A stretch of 64,000 nt of DNA from Hippopus hippopus (Eukaryota > Mollusca > Bivalvia > Cardiida > Cardiidae): the NCBI GenBank assembly GCA_946811185.2, contig OX328107.1, positions 15,217,565 through 15,281,564 on the forward strand, in the 5' to 3' direction. Made by a program: the position numbers and the translations under genes. Below the pieces are notes generated by a model that had not been told where the DNA came from, made no database searches, and saw nothing but the letters and a program-made list of their open reading frames with translations. This document shows positions 29,301 through 32,013 of the stretch, piece by piece; positions within the stretch are counted from its first letter, which is position 1; each line of letters starts with the position of its first letter.

Positions 29301-30547
29301 CTGACAATTTTCACCATCTTTTTTTAAAGTTATTTCTTGTTTATCCAAAGGACAAAGGTACTGTTAGTTCTCACACTCTTAACCCTTAGGCTAATAGCCC
29401 GACTCACTGACCTTTGCGGGCAGTGTAGATCAAGATCAGACTGCACTGAACGTGCAGTCTGATCTTGGATCTACACTGTCCGAAAAGGAGATATCTTTCC
29501 CAAAAATATCTTTGAAATAGCAAAATCTTACATTTTTCTATCGGATTGAAAGTTTTGTTTCTCTTATTTAGCAGATATGGCTTAATCACCTCGACTGACA
29601 GACAAACGTTTCATGGTGTAGAACTAAGTTCGATTAACGTATTTGTGTTTTAACAAGTACTTGTTTTATATATTTACAATTCCGTTTTCATTGTTTATTT
29701 ATTACAAGTACGAATACCGTCACCGTGAATGACATACAAGTTACAGGCCGTTTGACACTCAAGGAATGCATCTTCTTTCGCTCAATGGTTCAGGCATTGG
29801 AATAGTAATCAGAAAATACTTATTCGATTCCCGCCAGCCACACTGTTGATGACGGAGTGTCCTTGGGCAAGACATTTAAGAGCGCAAGCATAGCACTGAT
29901 AAAACCGAGAAAACATATGAAGAAGTTCATTTTCGTGGCAATATATATGAAAGAATGTTGAAAACGACGAAAATCCCCTTTCAAGAAAAGAAGTGATCCA
30001 GTTCAGAACAAAATTATGTCTAAAAGTGTCCATCGTTACACATTTTCCAATTTGAGAATTACTCCAATGAATTTTCATGTTTTTCAAAAACATATGAGCC
30101 ATGCTCCGTGAAAAGGGGGTTTAATGCATATTACAAAAAAAAACATAGACCCATGTTAGTCTGCGCAGTCCGCGTCGGCTGACAATGGCCGAAACCTTTT
30201 GCTATCTTTATATTTTCTCCATATCCAGTGTCCATTCTACGTCTAGATTTAGTCAATTGTTAGACTAAATTGATTTTATGAATTTATTATCATGTTATGA
30301 TTAGCTTGGTATCATGCATTATGGAGCTGCATTAAGCCCCTTTTCACAGAGCGTAGCTCGTATCTTTTAGCCTGTCTGGCTTTCTATAAACCTTTTTTCT
30401 TCTTCTTCTTCTTCTTCTTCTTCTTCATCTTCTTCACTATGCTGAACAACTCACCTTTTCGGTCACATGGGTTGGGTCACCTACTTGAACTGTGACGTCA
30501 TCTGGTGACGTTATATATGCCTTATTTTCGAATCCTTTCCCGTGCTC
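2169..30547 (-). CDS. SLCO: SLCO/OATP-family organic anion transporter gene, 12 exons visible
   Basis: Multi-exon host gene for a 12-TM plasma-membrane organic anion transporter (major facilitator superfamily). Exons in order: 30547-30455, 29098-29028, 27704-27532, 25256-25113, 23920-23717, 22373-22268, 21746-21625, 20301-20189, 19615-19477, 18658-18463, 2769-2628, 2356-2169. I read each with an AG acceptor and GT donor, and all twelve join without breaking frame. Family hallmarks visible are VSFIGSRYNKPTWI after TM2, RWVGAWWLGF near TM6, VKNPTFIFISLGG at TM7, and the Cys-rich Kazal-like outer loop (CNTNCDCG, NPVCG, CHAGC). The initiator Met exon and the C-terminal TM11-12 exons are outside or not found. 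Element 1 lies in the intron between the tenth and eleventh visible exons. The gene looks functional. Confidence 0.9.
2628..2769 (-). CDS. SLCO: SLCO exon, Kazal-like outer loop 5
   Basis: 142-bp exon encoding the Cys-rich loop: TANCNTNCDCG, NPVCG, YFSGCHAGC. I chose the acceptor after TTTGCCCAG rather than the nearer TTATAG, because only the former joins in frame to the exon on the far side of element 1. The host reading frame is therefore intact across the insertion. Confidence 0.9.
3203..3452 (-). repeat. Family A interspersed repeat (about 250 bp, MITE-like)
   Basis: Has complementary ends (the AGCCATGCTCTGTG... type) and an internal near-perfect palindrome (about 3370-3410). Other copies, on either strand, are at about 18140-18400, 23335-23545, 24860-25090, 25690-25800, 28800-28920, 30098-30355, 48057-48320, 49595-49852 and 53411-53668. 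A truncated one at 56463-56503 is cut by element 3. Non-coding; small ORFs inside copies are chance. Confidence 0.75.
3486..3491. repeat. Left target-site duplication of element 1 (CGGGGG)
   Basis: Direct 6-bp repeat immediately outside the left AGTAGTAAAGG tip, identical to 17974-17979. Six-base duplications are the usual Polinton integrase footprint. Confidence 0.88.
3501..3555. other. Terminal hairpin, left end of element 1
   Basis: Perfect 24-bp inverted repeat (3501-3524 with 3532-3555) around a 7-base centre (AGGGCCC), starting 9 bases from the element tip. The copy at the other end is 17910-17964. A candidate for terminal replication or end-recognition structure. Confidence 0.85.
3810..4735. 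repeat. Tandem array in left arm of element 1
   Basis: Tandem units of roughly 45-60 bp, each with the core TGAGTTGGACTTAG (or a one- or two-base variant) and a TATGAATGATTT block, arranged in a higher-order repeat. Non-coding. Element 3 has about two units of the same repeat at about 56632-56720. Confidence 0.85.
4810..4997 (-). terminator. Four histone-type 3' stem-loops downstream of the left 70-aa gene
   Basis: Hairpins at 4810-4825, 4834-4849, 4958-4973 and 4982-4997. On the minus (sense) strand they read AGTCCTTTTCAGGACT or AGCTCTTTTCAGAGCT. Each has a 6-bp stem, G-C second pair, U-A closing pair and UUUC loop, as in animal histone mRNA 3' ends. They sit in a minisatellite of CGAAAGTTCTATCTTCAA units. 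Probably redundant 3'-end signals. Confidence 0.65.
5158..5173 (-). terminator. Histone-type 3' stem-loop after the left 70-aa gene
   Basis: Sense strand AGCCCTTTTCAGGGCT, then AACCATCTACCACGGAAG: the ACCA resembles the histone cleavage context and the purine-rich tract the histone downstream element. It lies 45 bp after the stop codon. A further 5-bp stem (GTCCC/GGGAC, loop TTTTA) lies between. Confidence 0.7.
5218..5430 (-). CDS. 70-aa arm protein with C-terminal CPxC motif (left copy)
   Basis: Unknown small acidic/basic protein. The N-terminal half includes ALRDMSFSELAQL and an acidic patch (SWDDDNEAPFSL). The C-terminal end is basic (KRIRKRAASS) and ends SCPACRKVGGCA, a likely partial zinc site. 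An identical mirror copy is at 15727-15939 and a diverged homologue at 57096-57311 in element 3, with the same start and Cys tail. Preceded by a TATA/CRE/E2F/CCAAT promoter and followed by a histone-type stem-loop. The stop codon lies in the loop of a 10-bp hairpin (about 5204-5232). Conservation across two elements argues that it is real; the S-phase-like promoter suggests an early regulatory role (inference). Confidence 0.78.
   Translation of the reverse strand: MECALRDMSFSELAQLSEKKKVVVPKPESWDDDNEAPFSLNFNLDAQELKRIRKRAASSCPACRKVGGCA
5481..5548 (-). promoter_or_regulatory. S-phase-like promoter of left 70-aa gene (TATA, CRE, E2F)
   Basis: On the sense strand: E2F-type site at 5541-5548 (TTTCCCGC on plus), palindromic TGACGTCA at 5519-5526, and TATAAAA at 5481-5487, about 50 bp before the start codon. 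A CCAATCAG-type box and three CCAAT repeats lie further upstream. Four other copies of the same cassette occur in elements 1 and 3. Confidence 0.75.
5629..5775 (-). promoter_or_regulatory. Triple 50-bp CCAAT repeat
   Basis: Three tandem 50-bp units, each with CCAATCC (at about 5639, 5689, 5739) and TTTGTTACATTTTCTTGTTC. CCAAT (NF-Y-type) boxes in a row upstream of the E2F/CRE/TATA core look like an enhancer. The mirror copy is about 15385-15540. Confidence 0.65.
5898..5913 (-). terminator. Histone-type 3' stem-loop after the left 88-aa gene
   Basis: Sense AGCCCTTTTCAGGGCT, followed by ACCCATCTACCACGAAAG. It lies about 35 bp after the stop codon at 5947-5949. Confidence 0.7.
5947..6213 (-). 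CDS. 88-aa arm protein with C-terminal CPxC...CCH motif (left copy)
   Basis: Unknown. An amphipathic, Gln/Leu-rich helical N-terminal half (MEELNHQLREALQEYLNAGQ) suggests oligomerisation. It ends TACPICQANFGCCH, a compact Cys/His cluster similar to the tail of the 70-aa protein. I chose the Met at 6213 rather than the Met nine codons upstream, because the element 3 homologue (58778-59083) starts at the equivalent MEEINHQL. Mirror copy at 14946-15212. It has a leader shared with other genes and a histone-type stem-loop 3' of the stop. Confidence 0.78.
   Translation of the reverse strand: MEELNHQLREALQEYLNAGQQLLQLTTHLVGEEEQNQLRRITQPYKDLGERLVQLLLKTTPDIILVDIEFGRKITACPICQANFGCCH
6214..6420 (-). 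promoter_or_regulatory. Promoter and leader of left 88-aa gene
   Basis: Contains a TATA-like GCATAAAACC and a leader ending ...CAGCTAACGATCACTTCGAAAG before the start. The same leader precedes the 220-aa gene (13440-13547), the right arm copy (14740-14945) and the element 3 101-aa gene (about 59084-59200). Confidence 0.6.
6480..6900. repeat. AT-rich tandem repeats and poly(A) signals at inner edge of left arm
   Basis: About three copies of an 80-bp unit (about 6535-6780) containing TTTTTTGCAATGCATCAT and TTGACAATGAAAAA, then ACAATGAATTA repeats. On the minus strand AATAAA hexamers (about 6497-6520) can end the PolB/218-aa transcript. The mirrored copy (about 14280-14670) serves the 220-aa gene. 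Reading frames inside are repeat translations. Confidence 0.7.
6905..7561 (-). CDS. 218-aa unknown protein downstream of PolB
   Basis: Not recognised. It starts MLPLPIELREKIYGEFVRQ, a short Leu/Pro-rich helix reminiscent of an F-box or SOCS-box start (weak). The rest is mixed helical with FNFIAMMVDDSGLDL and ends ...ENKCVTRGVCEFAL. The open frame runs further 5', but only to a GTG, so the ATG at 7561 is preferred. It lies 80 bp after the PolB stop on the same strand and is likely co-transcribed or read from a downstream promoter. Its last codons fall inside the inverted repeat, so a relic of its 3' end is present at about 14212-14255. Confidence 0.65.
   Translation of the reverse strand: MLPLPIELREKIYGEFVRQHTFDEQTQLNIKFFCVKMWIKKMFKWVAKGEKSYKVYAIFNFIAMMVDDSGLDLVLKTYLADSCMKDNVISKLFRSTSRWTFFIIGTTEESFLNVVKMKSVLFNFYLRYKKGSVHDSYGETMESMSGYILFDRDVTEEVVNSALSTKDAYRHVAPFIGLRDFDDMDSEYTMFFGYDQLHKDITEYENKCVTRGVCEFAL
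7642..11691 (-). CDS. POLB: Protein-primed-type DNA polymerase B (1349 aa)
   Basis: Replicative family B polymerase. Residues 1-75: three tandem copies of an acidic/basic block (ESDDEVFPPTKKKKTKPLKE), probably nuclear targeting. About 240-345: NHDQLCFARA ... NHYDYI, possibly an OTU-like cysteine-peptidase remnant. About 350-480: Cys/His zinc-finger pairs. Exonuclease motifs: FFDFECK (about 502), HNFKGYDGQF (about 580), YCRSDVDIL (about 707). About 815-870: EFLGDLYHGCPVCY ... YNVVYIWEHEFD, a nuclease-like (Vsr/restriction-like) insertion. Polymerase motifs: DICSLYP (about 929), LNCLWGKL (about 1112), YFDTDS (about 1208). All key acidic residues are present and the frame is intact. The start is ATG at 11691. 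Confidence 0.93.
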   Translation of the reverse strand: MGKRKRIITYSDSESDDEVFPPTKKKKTRPLKEESDDEVFPPIKKKKTKPLKEESDDEVFPPTKKKKTKPLKEENDSDDESTNSNLDMKSLYDLTEKGNKRSRKFKTESHVLMLSFKKFEELTPQRLLGLFDDVTREIIRKLNANPTDMIRITINHPSLEIGIHIPFLAADQLQGETMLNEIERVLQSNTDFVLNDGFMTFDITHTTPPSGSGKQKNRSSELDSKFFAQNKKSIIQIDNHDQLCFARAVVVGICYSERENTEVWNRKWDRIRRSNYVLQKTEAEKLLREAGVSPTQSVGIDEYKKIQTILYEKGYVIKVHQQHSKVEKIFKHPEVKANSKIIHLYFHQNHYDYIKSIKGFLSCGYYCEFCDVGYSHRESHVCSNICKGCYRKGKCPSESKEYVCSVCSRRFFSAECFENHRNVQGKEKKSICELVKLCSKCGAQYYVRKKNHVCNGKKRCHICKRIVNFSHHCYIQPYQSKLNHDSDDETSSFVVKKPQFIFFDFECKQDTGVHIPNYCIAHRACDVCIDKSLDFHCSTCSEFEEGREVIFQGEETLSQFCNWLFSKHHKGVTVIAHNFKGYDGQFILDYIVKVGLKLPKVIMNGNNIMKLELNGVRLIDSFNFMSFGLAKFPSTFDLQEMKKGYFPHWANTDEFWSYIGPYLDMSYYKPDSMSEEARSKFIVWYNDKVRNGEEFNFQKEMEMYCRSDVDILRRGCAEFRKLFIEQGGICPFLEAITIADACNKVWRSKYLPENQIAIISSKDSSRRRFSMKAIRWVQSIAQEKGINIQHAKNGGEAQIGKYSVDGFHHQSNTVYEFLGDLYHGCPVCYTDRKQINPINGKTMSELYERTFERIADIEDLGYNVVYIWEHEFDAKMKDKEYKKHIEKLYPHWDPIDPRDGLSGGRCNAIKIGYDVDEKTKKEIKYIDICSLYPYVCKHKSYPVGHPEILSTENIDMNNIRQYEGLIKCKVLPPTDLFHPVLPVHCNNKMMFPLCMKCAEESSNICRHGKEERALVGTWVTFDLFKALDCGYRLLQVYEIWHFNSVSDQFFKHYVDNFLKIKQEASGYPDSCQSDSEKDQFVCEYEKAEGVRLDPSCIQRNPGRRSFAKIMLNCLWGKLAQREKMIQTEYISDPSKYFELVTNPNFIVKHVEIFDENCSFILVNYESKLEHIDTHATANVIVGSYVTAYARLELYSVLEKLKDRVLYFDTDSCMYIHDPELWNPPIINSRLGKWTDEEPACKITQFRGLGPKNYAYKMKTKDGKEISKCKVKGITLDYNTKQVVNFDTYSKCALDRTVEIKIQYDCKIKRHRDRTVTSEPQTKTFRSVYTKRVIVNGTDTVPYGYKSLRK
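11692..11846. promoter_or_regulatory. Divergent promoter between PolB and the CCHC gene
   Basis: 155-bp gap between diverging start codons. It holds a TATATAAA on the minus strand (about 11748-11755) for PolB and TATAAATA on the plus strand (about 11772) for the 279-aa gene, so both are probably controlled together. It lacks the E2F/CRE pair of the arm genes. Confidence 0.6.
11847..12686 (+). CDS. 279-aa CCHC zinc-knuckle protein
   Basis: Unknown nucleic-acid-binding candidate. A single zinc knuckle, CFTCNEAGHWAKEC (about residues 92-105), fits CX2CX4HX4C. It is flanked by two versions of one motif, YVNPYTHDYEIS (about 19-30) and YVNPHSHDIEIS (about 112-123), suggesting an internal duplication. 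The C-terminal 100 residues are lysine-rich and low-complexity (EKKKKRVTKN, RKRKRKTKCE). It is transcribed away from PolB, so it may act in replication or as a single-strand or terminal-protein factor (inference). AATAAA follows at about 12832. Confidence 0.72.
   Translation: MSELKLQNTSPLRKRVYLYVNPYTHDYEISNIPSKYNVKHIGNYVGSFFSQQHLEEKDVYRTTSYRVLDQAMIDKRYGANGVRTNICFTCNEAGHWAKECPEKENQLGTIVFVYVNPHSHDIEISPSFYNVGGFKDMKFVGTLNSFCSENTWKKSSPQATSSSVETQTVDMQSDTAANSDSEICKIADDLETLRKNLRNQQTLDLKNNEFSAEPGCSYGKEKQQNIEKKKKRVTKNYFFYKSTKHEDKICPDVELKNNDRKRKRKTKCESDISKKKHTE
12946..12961 (-). terminator. Histone-type 3' stem-loop after the 68-aa gene
   Basis: Sense AGCCCTTTTCAGGGCT, then AACCATTTAGCACGAAAG and ATCTTTCTTC. 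It is about 30 bp after the stop codon. This single, non-repeated copy in the core shows that the hairpin travels with the gene cassette, not only with the arms. Confidence 0.7.
12993..13199 (-). CDS. 68-aa zinc-ribbon-like protein
   Basis: Small acidic protein with paired cysteines: CPHCANRC, CGKC, then CCEHCGC, with an acidic stretch (DTDEGFYDDDEGS) between. It probably binds one or two zinc ions; no family is recognised. It has the full TATA/CRE/E2F cassette upstream and the histone-type stem-loop downstream, the same packaging as the arm genes, so I treat it as a real early gene. It lies between the CCHC gene (plus) and the 220-aa gene (plus), on the opposite strand. Confidence 0.7.
   Translation of the reverse strand: MDRILVCPHCANRCLIECGKCFSILEYLGQKHNCPDTDEGFYDDDEGSTICCEHCGCEIIPVDWTEES
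13238..13306 (-). promoter_or_regulatory. S-phase-like promoter of the 68-aa gene
   Basis: TATAAAG (13238-13244, read on minus), TGACGTCA (13276-13283) and TTTCCCGC (13299-13306 on plus), in the same order and spacing as the arm copies. Confidence 0.75.
13400..13547 (+). promoter_or_regulatory. Promoter and shared leader of the 220-aa gene
   Basis: TTTCAATCCTCTGTAAACG then TATAAAG, followed by the same leader (CATTTCTTTGATTCTCAG, CTAACGATCACTTCGAAAG) that precedes the 88-aa and 101-aa genes. Confidence 0.6.
13548..14210 (+). CDS. 220-aa coiled-coil and basic-tail protein
   Basis: Unknown. Start taken at the ATG at 13548 (MKHNLDEISLGDF) because it follows the shared leader; an in-frame ATG 29 codons upstream lies inside that leader. 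Residues about 60-115 are heptad-like (IRIIDQLETLNRHLEEIKTL), predicting a coiled coil. The C-terminal third is highly basic with repeated KKNQPK and RKQPRKNN. A DNA-binding or virion core-like role is possible but unproven. It ends at the inner edge of the right arm, where AATAAA signals follow (about 14644-14665). Confidence 0.65.
   Translation: MKHNLDEISLGDFPSVENNGDVLSSVMNSTIINPPPELNSTTIIPATVFDNIYEEVKQLNLKQDSMMIRIIDQLETLNRHLEEIKTLTASTDQLSRNIEVLHQQDQRISTTPVKIPVEFEFDKSNLHNLVDSIVSVVKKNQPKKNQPKEKQPRKTTKRKSEEDGNPLHKKQRVDQKPTIPILTGQGKYGKNIDNHVDFKIPKKPKTERKQPRKNNKTVGI
14280..14945. repeat. Inner part of right arm: AT-rich repeats, poly(A) signals and 88-aa promoter
   Basis: Mirror of 6214-6900: ATTCATTGTGA repeats, three 80-bp units, AATAAA hexamers at about 14644-14665 usable by the 220-aa gene, then the TATA-like GCATAAAACC and shared leader before the 88-aa gene. 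Confidence 0.7.
14946..15212 (+). CDS. 88-aa arm protein with CPxC...CCH tail (right copy)
   Basis: Identical mirror of 5947-6213, transcribed toward the right tip. Same start choice (MEELNHQL) and same C-terminal CPICQANFGCCH. Two identical gene copies per element result from the long inverted repeats and double the dose of this product. Confidence 0.78.
   Translation: MEELNHQLREALQEYLNAGQQLLQLTTHLVGEEEQNQLRRITQPYKDLGERLVQLLLKTTPDIILVDIEFGRKITACPICQANFGCCH
15245..15260 (+). terminator. Histone-type 3' stem-loop after the right 88-aa gene
   Basis: AGCCCTTTTCAGGGCT, then ACCCATCTACCACGAAAG, 33 bp after the stop codon. Confidence 0.7.
15385..15540 (+). promoter_or_regulatory. Triple CCAAT repeat, right arm
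   Basis: Mirror of 5629-5775: three 50-bp units with GGATTGG (inverted CCAAT) upstream of the right 70-aa promoter. Confidence 0.65.
15609..15676 (+). promoter_or_regulatory. S-phase-like promoter of right 70-aa gene
   Basis: GCGGGAAA (E2F type, 15609-15616), TGACGTCA (15631-15638) and TATAAAA (15670-15676), then about 50 bp to the start codon. Confidence 0.75.
15727..15939 (+). CDS. 70-aa arm protein with C-terminal CPxC motif (right copy)
   Basis: Identical mirror of 5218-5430, read outward. The N-terminal ALRDMSFSELAQL, acidic WDDDNE and basic KRIRKRAASS-CPAC tail are conserved in the element 3 homologue. The stop codon sits in the loop of a 10-bp hairpin (about 15925-15953), immediately followed by the stem-loop series. 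Confidence 0.78.
   Translation: MECALRDMSFSELAQLSEKKKVVVPKPESWDDDNEAPFSLNFNLDAQELKRIRKRAASSCPACRKVGGCA
15984..15999 (+). terminator. Histone-type 3' stem-loop after the right 70-aa gene
   Basis: AGCCCTTTTCAGGGCT, then AACCATCTACCACGGAAG. A 5-bp stem GTCCC/GGGAC followed by ACCCC lies at 15961-15980. Confidence 0.7.
16160..16347 (+). terminator. Four further histone-type stem-loops, right arm
   Basis: Hairpins at 16160-16175, 16184-16199, 16308-16323 and 16332-16347 (AGCTC/GAGCT and AGTCC/GGACT stems, all with TTTTCA tops). Mirror of 4810-4997. Confidence 0.65.
16440..17630. repeat. Tandem array in right arm of element 1
   Basis: Inverted counterpart of 3810-4735 (core CTAAGTCCAACTCA), about 310 bp longer through an extra higher-order unit, showing that the array changes copy number after arm duplication. 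Confidence 0.85.
17910..17964. other. Terminal hairpin, right end of element 1
   Basis: Mirror of 3501-3555: a 24-bp perfect stem 9 bases from the right tip. Confidence 0.85.
17974..17979. repeat. Right target-site duplication of element 1 (CGGGGG)
   Basis: Matches 3486-3491 exactly and abuts the right tip (CCTTTACTACT ends at 17973). Confidence 0.88.
17980..18462. other. Host intron sequence right of element 1
   Basis: Contains a family A repeat (about 18140-18400). No exon before the SLCO exon at 18463. Confidence 0.5.
18463..18658 (-). CDS. SLCO: SLCO exon, TM8 to TM9
   Basis: 196-bp exon encoding LVGSIGMFLGGLIIRIFRLE, a second hydrophobic span, and LARCNEVKLAGLEIPY, the start of the large outer loop. 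It ends in phase 2. The next intron (2770-18462) holds element 1; without that element the intron would be about 1.2 kb. Confidence 0.9.
19477..19615 (-). CDS. SLCO: SLCO exon, TM7
   Basis: 139-bp exon encoding VKNPTFIFISLGGCAESLII and FKYLAEMFHMGFDDAGLLLG. The KNPTFxFxxLxG motif and the following loop are typical of OATP TM7-8. It ends in phase 1. Confidence 0.9.
20189..20301 (-). CDS. SLCO: SLCO exon, cytoplasmic loop 3
   Basis: 113-bp exon found because the TM6 exon (phase 1) cannot join directly to the TM7 exon (phase 0). It reads ENDKAAETDAKLQNEEKT then VLDVLKAFLFACLKL. The acceptor is a pyrimidine-rich stretch ending ACAG and the donor is GTTAGT. Loop 3 is poorly conserved, so the support is the splice signals and phase fit. 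Confidence 0.7.
21625..21746 (-). CDS. SLCO: SLCO exon, TM6 signature
   Basis: 122-bp exon carrying the family signature RWVGAWWLGF followed by TM6 and YPKYMPG. This is the most diagnostic single exon. It ends in phase 1. Confidence 0.92.
22268..22373 (-). CDS. SLCO: SLCO exon, TM5 region
   Basis: 106-bp exon encoding AIGVASGFFAGGQFMEKWYV then DFDRVDQD. This corresponds to TM5 and the YVDF stretch of outer loop 3. It ends in phase 2. Confidence 0.85.
22640..22752. repeat. Tetranucleotide and CT microsatellite
   Basis: GCCT, GTCG/GTCA and CTCT runs in an SLCO intron. Confidence 0.9.
23717..23920 (-). CDS. SLCO: SLCO exon, outer loop 2 and TM4
   Basis: 204-bp exon starting with a Gly/Pro/Cys-rich outer loop (DTCGGSPGGPPTC) followed by a TM4 containing LAQIVHGIGFTPMFTLGTVY and a conserved acidic DEN. 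It ends in phase 1 before the TM5 exon. Confidence 0.88.
25113..25256 (-). CDS. SLCO: SLCO exon, TM2 to TM3
   Basis: 144-bp exon encoding ILFVSFIGSRYNKPTWIAAG followed by a TM3 and FIIPHLAEKYD. The conserved FVSFIGSR and the PHL that closes TM3 are typical of the family. Phase 1 in and phase 1 out. Confidence 0.9.
25265..25320. repeat. TTGG microsatellite
   Basis: About ten GGTT units in an SLCO intron. Confidence 0.9.
26217..26708. repeat. Inverted-repeat element (about 490 bp)
   Basis: Arms of about 52 bp (26217-26268 and 26656-26708) are near-perfect inverted copies with inner ends CCTCGTCTGTAT and ATACAGACGAGG. Probable MITE in the intron between the TM1-2 and TM2-3 exons. Confidence 0.6.
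26866..26932. repeat. Family B interspersed palindrome (representative copy)
   Basis: About 67-bp near-perfect inverted repeat whose arms end GACAGTGTA... and ...TACACTGTC, set in a longer conserved block of about 200 bp. Further copies lie near 407-472, 1541-1615, 19320-19385, 22082-22150, 24508-24575, 27826-27893, 29410-29476, 50200-50265, 50619-50685, 53757-53822 and 54625-54690. Probably a MITE family. Confidence 0.75.
27532..27704 (-). CDS. SLCO: SLCO exon, TM1 to TM2
   Basis: 173-bp exon encoding a hydrophobic TM1 (LWLLVVWLVLYCFLEGFAIN) and the loop IERQFGLTSSKSSLI leading to TM2. The pattern of TM1, small residues, IERxFxLxSxxS is diagnostic of OATPs. The exon ends in phase 1. Confidence 0.88.
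27705..29027. other. SLCO intron without other genes
   Basis: Holds a family B palindrome (27826-27893) and a partial family A copy (about 28800-28920). The rest is AT-rich intron. Confidence 0.5.
29028..29098 (-). CDS. SLCO: SLCO exon, pre-TM1 segment
   Basis: 71-bp exon ending in phase 2, encoding ...DTRFGYGPFKPK, the short conserved stretch that precedes TM1 in OATPs. It joins in frame to the next exon, which begins CLQIFN. Confidence 0.8.
30395..30430. repeat. TTC microsatellite
   Basis: About eleven TTC units just downstream of the N-terminal SLCO exon donor. Confidence 0.9.
30455..30547 (-). CDS. SLCO: SLCO exon, cytoplasmic N-terminal segment
   Basis: Reads 31 in-phase codons (EHGKGFENKAYITSPDD...) between an acceptor at 30548-30549 and a donor at 30453-30454. 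The segment is hydrophilic, as expected for the N-terminal cytoplasmic tail. An upstream exon with the start codon is required; element 2 begins 168 bp upstream, so it probably lies in the preceding intron or the 5' flank. Confidence 0.75.
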
Positions 30548-30709
30548 CTAAAAAACACAATAAAATTATTACACAGTAAAAGAAGAACTTAAAAAAAAAA
30601 AACTCTGATCTAACTGTGGTTTGTCTTTAACTGGCAAACATCTTAATCCTTTACTAAACAATGCAGAGTTTCAATAACTCTGAAAAAGAAAGCTTTCAAA
30701 AACATTATA

Positions 30710-30715
30710 GGAAAA
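30710..30715. repeat. Left target-site duplication of element 2 (GGAAAA)
   Basis: Six-base direct repeat abutting the AGTAGTATATA tip, identical to 47635-47640. Confidence 0.88.
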
Positions 30716-31066
30716 AGTAGTATATATATTGTACCCCGCTAGACCAAAAAAATTCTAAAAAAATTCTAAAAAAATTCTATAATTTGGTCCCAGAAAAAAC
30801 ATATAGTCCCAGTTTGCACATACGATTTTTGTATGAAAAATCTATTTCCTCATAATTTTAAAGAAAAAATAAATTTCATCATCAACGCATTGATTTATTC
30901 ATTAACCAACGCATCAACTAATGTGTGGGGCCCCCCATGTGTCAACGCAAGATAAGTCTATGCATGAGGGACTATATAATTACTATAATCATTTTACCAT
31001 AAATTCAAAAATAAAGAAGTGGAAAAATTTTTTTGAATTTTTTAAATTTTAAGTCATAAATTAATT
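30716..31066. repeat. Left TIR of element 2 (351 bp)
   Basis: Matches 47284-47634 inverted, same length. The tip contains three AAAAAAATTCT units and a GACCAAA...TTTGGTC stem. It ends just before the start codon of the first gene, so each TIR supplies the promoter for the terminal gene reading inward. Confidence 0.92.
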
Positions 31067-31070
31067 CAAG

Positions 31071-31955
31071 ATGGAGTCATTAAAAGAGTTAAACTTACAT
31101 ACAAATGAAGTTTTTTACGATGCACTTGATACAATGCCACCTAAAACAAAAGTACTAAATAGATTTACTCCTAAAGAATTAAAAAAATTAGAAAAACATA
31201 TTGAAAAAAAATATAATGAAATACCTATTTACAAAATTCCAGGTAAAGAAGGAAGAAAAGTATATTTTCCAAATATTCATCATAACGAGTATTACATCGC
31301 TTTGGAAAAAGCAGCAGCTGTTATATATTATTGTTTTAGTAAAGAAATAAAGCAATATACTGGAAATAGGTCATCTATATGGGTTGGTCTTTATGATAAT
31401 AAAACTCAAGAAAGAAAAAGAGTTGGTTCTTACTGGCTTTATATTAGATTAAATAGTGAAAAATTTTTAATTCCTTATCTAAGTAAACTAAGCTTTTGTA
31501 GAGAAGAAGATTATTTCGAATTTAGCCCTGAAGTATTAGCAGAATCTAAAAGAAATTTAAAAGATTTCAACCATCTTTCACCTTGCATAGAATTTGCTGA
31601 TACATTTGATAATTTATATGGAGACCCTAATGTAAATGAAGCGTTAAAAAAAATATATGAATTATCGGGAAATGTAACACTATCTGGTTATGTTAGAACT
31701 AATAGAAATGAAGCTACACTCGTTAAAATTACTGATGCATTGGGTGCAATAACTTTTATTAATAGAAGTGACTTTGATGATTCTTTTTTTGTCATAAGAG
31801 ATAAAGATTATTATAGTATAGATTTCTTAAAACCTAAAACAAAAAAACAAGAAATATTTTCAGAAGATAAACCTAATATAGCATTTGGTTGCAGAAATTT
31901 ATGTATATGTGGTAAATGTGATGGAATGTCTAGCTTAAATATATGCCCCATATGA
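31071..31955 (+). CDS. 294-aa RING-type paralogue with degenerate, truncated zinc domain
   Basis: First of two tandem paralogues. The N-terminal block LHTNEVFYDALDTMPPKTKV is shared almost exactly with the next gene, including LNRFTPKELKKLEKHIEKKY. The C-terminus aligns with the RING of the neighbour but lacks the first Cys pair, and it ends CGKCDGMSSLNICPI at a TGA where the neighbour has a RING cysteine (IICRTES). The RING is therefore broken and unlikely to bind zinc normally. Driven from the left TIR. Possible decoy, or a decaying duplicate of a ubiquitin-ligase-like gene (inference). Confidence 0.75.
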   Translation: MESLKELNLHTNEVFYDALDTMPPKTKVLNRFTPKELKKLEKHIEKKYNEIPIYKIPGKEGRKVYFPNIHHNEYYIALEKAAAVIYYCFSKEIKQYTGNRSSIWVGLYDNKTQERKRVGSYWLYIRLNSEKFLIPYLSKLSFCREEDYFEFSPEVLAESKRNLKDFNHLSPCIEFADTFDNLYGDPNVNEALKKIYELSGNVTLSGYVRTNRNEATLVKITDALGAITFINRSDFDDSFFVIRDKDYYSIDFLKPKTKKQEIFSEDKPNIAFGCRNLCICGKCDGMSSLNICPI

Positions 31956-32013
31956 AGAACAGTGAAAAAATTTTTTTGAATTTCTTAAATTTTAAGTTAT
32001 AAATTAATTCAAG
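31956..32013 (+). promoter_or_regulatory. Duplicated TIR-derived promoter
   Basis: Near-copy of 31010-31070 (GAATTTCTTAAATTTTAAGT, ATAAATTAATTCAAG before ATG), showing that the gene duplication carried the TIR promoter with it. Confidence 0.7.
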